Of a stretch of 24,973 nt of DNA, positions 24,650-24,973 are shown in pieces; the stretch's first letter is position 1; every line of letters begins with the position of its first letter. Source of the stretch: a virus. The position numbers and the translations under genes were made by a program. The stretch lies in the IMG/VR virus record IMGVR_UViG_3300009474_000012, positions 1 through 24,973 of that record. One strand, given 5' to 3'. The notes below the pieces were generated by a model. The model did no database searches and was not told the DNA's origin. It saw nothing but the letters and a program-made list of their open reading frames with translations.

Positions 24650-24973
24650 ATCTCAATTAGTGTAAAGTTTATTTTCTGATTTGCTTTAAATATTTTGATA
24701 GCCTCAAACCAACGAGCATCAGGAACAACCATACAACCTGCACTCCATTGGTCCACAATTGACCCTAAACCGCCCCTGTGGAAGTTTATACCATACCAAC
24801 CTTTGGTCTTAATTGTCTTATCAATAGTGGCGTTTTTATTCCCATCTCTGTATATTTCAACCGCTCCAGATTGAAAGAAATAAGGAGCACCGAGCCAAAG
24901 CGATTTCCAATTTGCAGAAGTAACAAAAGTATGTGATCCGATTACTTGCTGTTCACACGCCACCGCTACACCT
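24646..24973 (-). CDS. L,D-transpeptidase (YkuD)-like lysis enzyme, 5' end beyond window
   Basis: The frame stays open to the right edge, so the start is not in the window (a GTG at 24,963 is only an internal possibility). The visible 100-odd residues contain GINFHRGG (His codon 24,780-24,778) and, sixteen residues on, WSAGCMVVP (Cys codon 24,735-24,733). The His...S-x-G-C-x-x-x-P arrangement is the YkuD L,D-transpeptidase active-site pattern with the nucleophilic Cys present; the Arg usually found two residues after the Cys is replaced by Val. As it sits beside two holin-like genes it is best read as a cell-wall active enzyme, perhaps an endopeptidase/endolysin built on this fold. Substrate cannot be told. 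Confidence 0.6.
   Translation of the reverse strand, partial: GVAVACEQQVIGSHTFVTSANWKSLWLGAPYFFQSGAVEIYRDGNKNATIDKTIKTKGWYGINFHRGGLGSIVDQWSAGCMVVPDARWFEAIKIFKANQKINFTLIEI

Noticed and set aside
1-24973. Possible stop-codon reassignment, known in some crAss-like phages
   Set aside because: Genes end with TAA, TAG (portal, capsid, 240-residue ring candidate) and TGA (terminase, membrane protein, lysis enzyme) at places where the next gene starts immediately, and no gene is broken by in-frame stops.

Overview
The window is a continuous block of late (virion assembly and lysis) genes from a tailed phage, very probably a short-tailed, crAss-like phage (order Crassvirales) or a close relative infecting a member of the Bacteroidota. 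The reasons are the AT-rich DNA (hand-counted 60-base lines mostly fall between 20 and 43 % G+C), gene order, a long TerL followed directly by a portal of almost 900 residues, a set of small ring-type neck/tail proteins, and a giant (1344-residue) T7 gp12-like tail 'muzzle' protein followed by glycine/asparagine-rich cargo proteins. The family assignment rests on protein features and synteny read by eye, not on a search. Ordinary bacterial stop codons are used (TAA, TAG and TGA all end genes), so I see no codon reassignment.

Every supported gene is on the minus strand, so the window reads from right to left. Genes are nearly contiguous: intergenic gaps are 0-21 bases, many junctions are ATGA or TAATG overlaps, and no stretch over 300 bases lacks a gene. 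I see no internal terminator, tRNA, CRISPR or insertion sequence, and the whole block looks like one transcription unit. Both ends are cut: a lysis enzyme runs off the right edge and a cysteine-rich gene runs off the left edge.

Region by region, right to left: (1) 24,973-23,874, a lysis module with an L,D-transpeptidase-like enzyme (partial), a small unknown gene, a BhlA-like one-helix holin candidate and a two-helix holin candidate. (2) 23,881-22,936, two small proteins sharing a basic N-terminus, a CC-x5/6-CC knot and a beta-rich C-terminal part. (3) 22,946-15,481, the packaging and head core: terminase large subunit, portal, scaffold-like acidic protein and major capsid protein. (4) 15,451-9,682, accessory head and neck genes: an unknown charged protein, ring-protein candidates, a cysteine-rich virion protein, a small membrane protein and two unknowns with unusually long gene overlaps. 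(5) 9,680-1, the tail end: the muzzle/stabilisation protein, a 369-residue cargo candidate, a 1347-residue protein with two zinc-protease-like modules, and the start of a CxxC/GG-repeat protein missed by simple ORF calling.

The most unusual item is the 1347-residue protein. It holds two HExxH motifs, each followed by a glutamate at almost the same distance (59 and 58 residues, in similar sequence contexts). This is the layout of a duplicated gluzincin-type metallopeptidase inside a probable virion cargo protein. The same protein shares short 'GG-x-NPYLQ'-like segments with its two neighbours.
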